Positions 34,310 through 37,019 of a DNA stretch of 37,019 nt are shown piece after piece; position 1 is the stretch's first letter, and each line of letters starts with the position of its first letter. The notes under the pieces were generated by a model. It ran no database searches and had not been told where the DNA came from. It saw nothing but the letters and a program-made list of their open reading frames with translations. Both the position numbers and the translations under genes were made by a program. This DNA comes from Dissophora ornata (lineage: Eukaryota; Mortierellomycota; Mortierellomycetes; Mortierellales; Mortierellaceae). The stretch lies in assembly GCA_025201705.1 (NCBI GenBank), contig MU616788.1, positions 5,507 to 42,525 on the forward strand, read 5' to 3'.

Positions 34310-37019
34310 TCAGAGTGAAATTGACATTCGGCTTAATGGTGGTAATTGGGGCGCGCCAGTTGGGCTCTTCAATGAAGTTGAGTTTGAAACGGGATTGATT
34401 TCCGGCACGGGCGACGTGCGCATAGTCGGTGTCACCGGCGATTGTCCCTTCGCGTTTGGAGCAGCCGAGGGTGATGTCGAGGTTGCAGGCATAGCGCCAG
34501 CGTCGATGGTGACGTTGAGGACAGAGGGGCTCTGGGACGAGTGAGGCATAGTTACTGGTGGTGGTGGCGACAAGCTGAGGTCGGCCACTTTGTTGACGTT
34601 GCTGCTGATGCCACTCGCGGTCGACGTCGTGTTGAGGTTACTGGGGGTGGTCGCGGTTGAGGTTAAATGGGAGGGCGGGGTTACTGGTCCACCAATATCA
34701 ACAAGCGCTACTGTGGGTGATGATGGTGAGGGCGGCTCTTGTGTAGATTGGTTGGCTTTAGAGACCGATCTTGGAGGTGAAGATGGCGGTGGTGCCTTTG
34801 TGGCCATATCTTCCCGCTGCAACATGGCGTTCATGAGACTTGATTCTTCATCCTCGGCAGCATCCGACAGGCTACTGCTGCTTGATGTAGCCGAGGAGAA
34901 GGGATCCGCCATGATCTGTCCGTAGTCGGGGCGATCATCGACATCCAACGGACCAACGCCCTTTGGGGCAACAGAATCAAAGAATGTGGTGCTATTATTG
35001 GCGTAGTGGTCACTAAAGGGTGACAGAGCAGGCATAGATTGTTGGTGGCGAAAGAGCGTCTGCGGTTGCTCCAGATATGGGTCTTGGACTCGGTCCTGAT
35101 CTGCGCCATCATACTTTTCCTTGTCACTGGCTTCGTGGCTTAATACTCCGCTTTGTTCTTCTATTCCTTCCTCGTCGTCCTCGGGCCACTCCTGCATGCC
35201 ATATCCATCCTGATGTAGACTTCCCCAGACGATCTTGAGGCCCATTTCTCTGTTCTCAGGCGAGTCAACGCCATCGTAAAAACCACCAAGTAGAGCCCTG
35301 AAGAGTACACTGCCTATGGCAAGCGTTGGCGCAAAGACCACGCCCAAGTTCGAGACAGTCATCTTTGTATTTTCGGCATGCGCAGCGATCTTGGAGAGGT
35401 GGCGGCAGAGAAACGAGAGAACGGTGTAATTTTGACGTGGCAAGCGAAAGAGGATGCTGCGTAAGGTGTGGCAGATGTGTTGGTCGGTCGTGAGCAGTGA
35501 CTGAAACTGCTCCAGGAGCACCGGTGGTAATAGAGGACTCGGTACTGTAGGAGGTGGACAAAGAAGATTAGTGAAGAGCTTTAAATGTAATAATCAATAA
35601 ATCAAAGTCATTATGCATGAGCTCTGCACTCACATTCACGAAGGTACAGTTTGAGCAGCGTGGCAATATCATTAGGGTCAATGGCATCCATGGCCATCAG
35701 GTTGTAGTCCCTGCCTGTGTCAAAGATCCGCTTGAGCTTCTGGACGTTTGCATGGCTGCCTGGTATACTAATAAAGGCAACAGCGACACATGTTATTAGT
35801 CATTGAGTAATTGCGGCTGCGAGCGATTCAACAAGAAGCACCCATTCCCATTGGTGTGGTGCGCTTTGTCCGCTCCCTTCCGTAGCGTGCGCATTCTTCT
35901 ATTCGTACGGTCTCTCAACCGAGTTTTGATCTGAAGTGAGCAATAGAAAATGTTCTAATGAAGTGCTGTTCATGTCACACAAGAATAAATGCTGCATTCG
36001 TCTCATAAGAGCACATGGGAAAACAGGACGCAGTCTGCTACCTGTTCCCCCTCGTTTTTGGTTTTCCACACACGAGGGGGTGGGGAAGACATGGCATGCA
36101 TGGAGGGAGGAGGGACAATGATTTATGCGATCTTCTATGCATGAACCACGGCCAGTAATTAAAAGAGCTACTGACCACTGAGGAGAGAAAGAGAGAACAA
36201 TGCACAGTGCTTACCGGTACAGTCCAACCTCATCTACACCCTTGGCCTCCAAAAACTCTGCACACCGGTACAGAACAGCCGGCACCGGAGGCGTGTTGGG
36301 GATGTGCGAGAGTCGGATAGCATCCTCGAGATCCACGCCAAAAATGATGCTCTCCGTCATGGATCCTGCCGTGCTCTTCAGCAACGGCTCCGAGTCTAAG
36401 AATATAAGCAGCAAATGTGGTAATTGCAGTGTGCTGACTGGTTAGCAAGTGGTGCTGTAGCCACATGATTTGTATTGTTATTAAGGCGAGACATTCTCTT
36501 TCTCCTTACTCTTTCTGTTGCGTCCCCAGGGCTTTGAGAACATCTCCGCTCCTCTTGATCTCCAAGATACCAACGAGCCGGCCGACAGCGACGAGGACAC
36601 GATCCTGTCAAACCTGGTATTGCCGCCATTGTTGGTGCCGTTGAAGTTGTTGCCGTTCTGGCTCGAGCCTAAGTCCAGACTTCTTTTACCACTGCTCCCG
36701 AACGTGGTCTGTAGCTTTCTGAATGGGTTTGAGAAGGAGGACCGTGAGGGCGGCGCCTGGGATCGTTGTCCCATCTCCTGCGGGCTTCTTTGTTGTTGGA
36801 GTGGTGCAGCAAAGGTGAGGAGATTCAAGGAGGCTGAGGACCGCACTCCCCTAAGCTCATTCACAGGGCTTTGGCCAGTCGGACTGCGGGGTGCTGGCTC
36901 ATAGCTCTGGCTGTGACGAATGGAGAGGGGGCGTGGGAGCGCCTTTAGCGAGGTGGGGGATGAAGGTGGAGAGGTCGAGAACTCATTGAAGGTGGAGCTG
37001 GCCGGTTCATTAGGACTGC
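34310..37019 (-). CDS. RhoGAP-domain protein (5' end beyond the window)
   Basis: Four minus-strand exons are visible: beyond the edge to 36510, then 36395-36215, 35767-35634 and 35544-34310. The frame is open to base 37019, so the N-terminus is missing. The N-terminal part shown is Ser/Pro/Asn-rich. The RhoGAP domain begins around FGVDLEDAIRLS and IPNTPPVPAVLYRCAEFLE. It shows the arginine finger in GLYR at the 36215/35767 junction, then IPGSHANVQKLKRIFDTG, then DIATLLKLYLRELPSPLLPP, and ends with NLGVVFAPTL. The domain accelerates GTP hydrolysis by Rho-family GTPases, acting in polarity and cytoskeleton control. The C-terminal ~290 residues are a Ser/Pro/Thr-rich tail. Intron 35768-36214 (447 nt) is long for this window. 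The specific GTPase target cannot be read from this. Confidence 0.9.

Noticed and set aside
34590..34925. Plus-strand frame opposite the RhoGAP tail
   Set aside because: It mirrors a Ser/Pro-rich coding region on the minus strand; no independent support.

Overview
The window looks like a chromosomal segment from a Mortierella-type fungus (Mortierellomycota; Mortierella/Linnemannia). The strongest evidence is a complete delta-5 fatty-acid desaturase that closely resembles the Mortierella alpina arachidonic-acid-pathway enzyme. Genes have many short GT-AG introns (about 60-450 nt), polypyrimidine-rich leaders and mixed strand order, all typical of early-diverging fungi. Exon joins below were built by eye from splice signals, reading phase and family resemblance; none has transcript support.

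Region 1 (1-21.7 kb) is gene-dense housekeeping DNA. In order: an SCI1-like nuclear protein (-), the delta-5 desaturase (+) sharing its divergent promoter, a fungal DMP/DUF679 membrane protein (+) with an 11-nt exon, a very large focadhesin/RST1 homologue (-), the mitochondrial inner-membrane protein MTFP1/MTP18 (+) on a second divergent promoter, a secreted 5'-nucleotidase-type metallophosphoesterase (-), a small CxxC zinc-binding-type protein (+), and a 684-residue low-complexity acidic/Gln-rich protein (-).

Region 2 (21.7-30.1 kb) is gene-poor and full of relics: a frameshifted PIF/Harbinger DDE transposase with a tail-to-tail companion gene, an unrecognised fragment with a small imperfect repeat, a frameshifted gene of a fungal family that may carry a PD-(D/E)XK-like core, and a fossil Ty3/gypsy fragment (RNase H, zinc-binding and integrase pieces).

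Region 3 (30.1-37.0 kb) returns to genes on the - strand. A nine-exon gene encodes a predicted coiled-coil protein built from 29-residue repeats and ending in an AT-hook; its upstream DNA holds a phased decamer array. A RhoGAP gene follows and runs off the right edge of the window.

No operon, CRISPR, prophage or rRNA was seen, and no convincing tRNA. The most unusual items are the 29-residue coiled-coil/AT-hook protein with its decamer promoter array, the fungal DMP homologue, the fungal focadhesin/RST1 homologue and the decayed nuclease-like gene.
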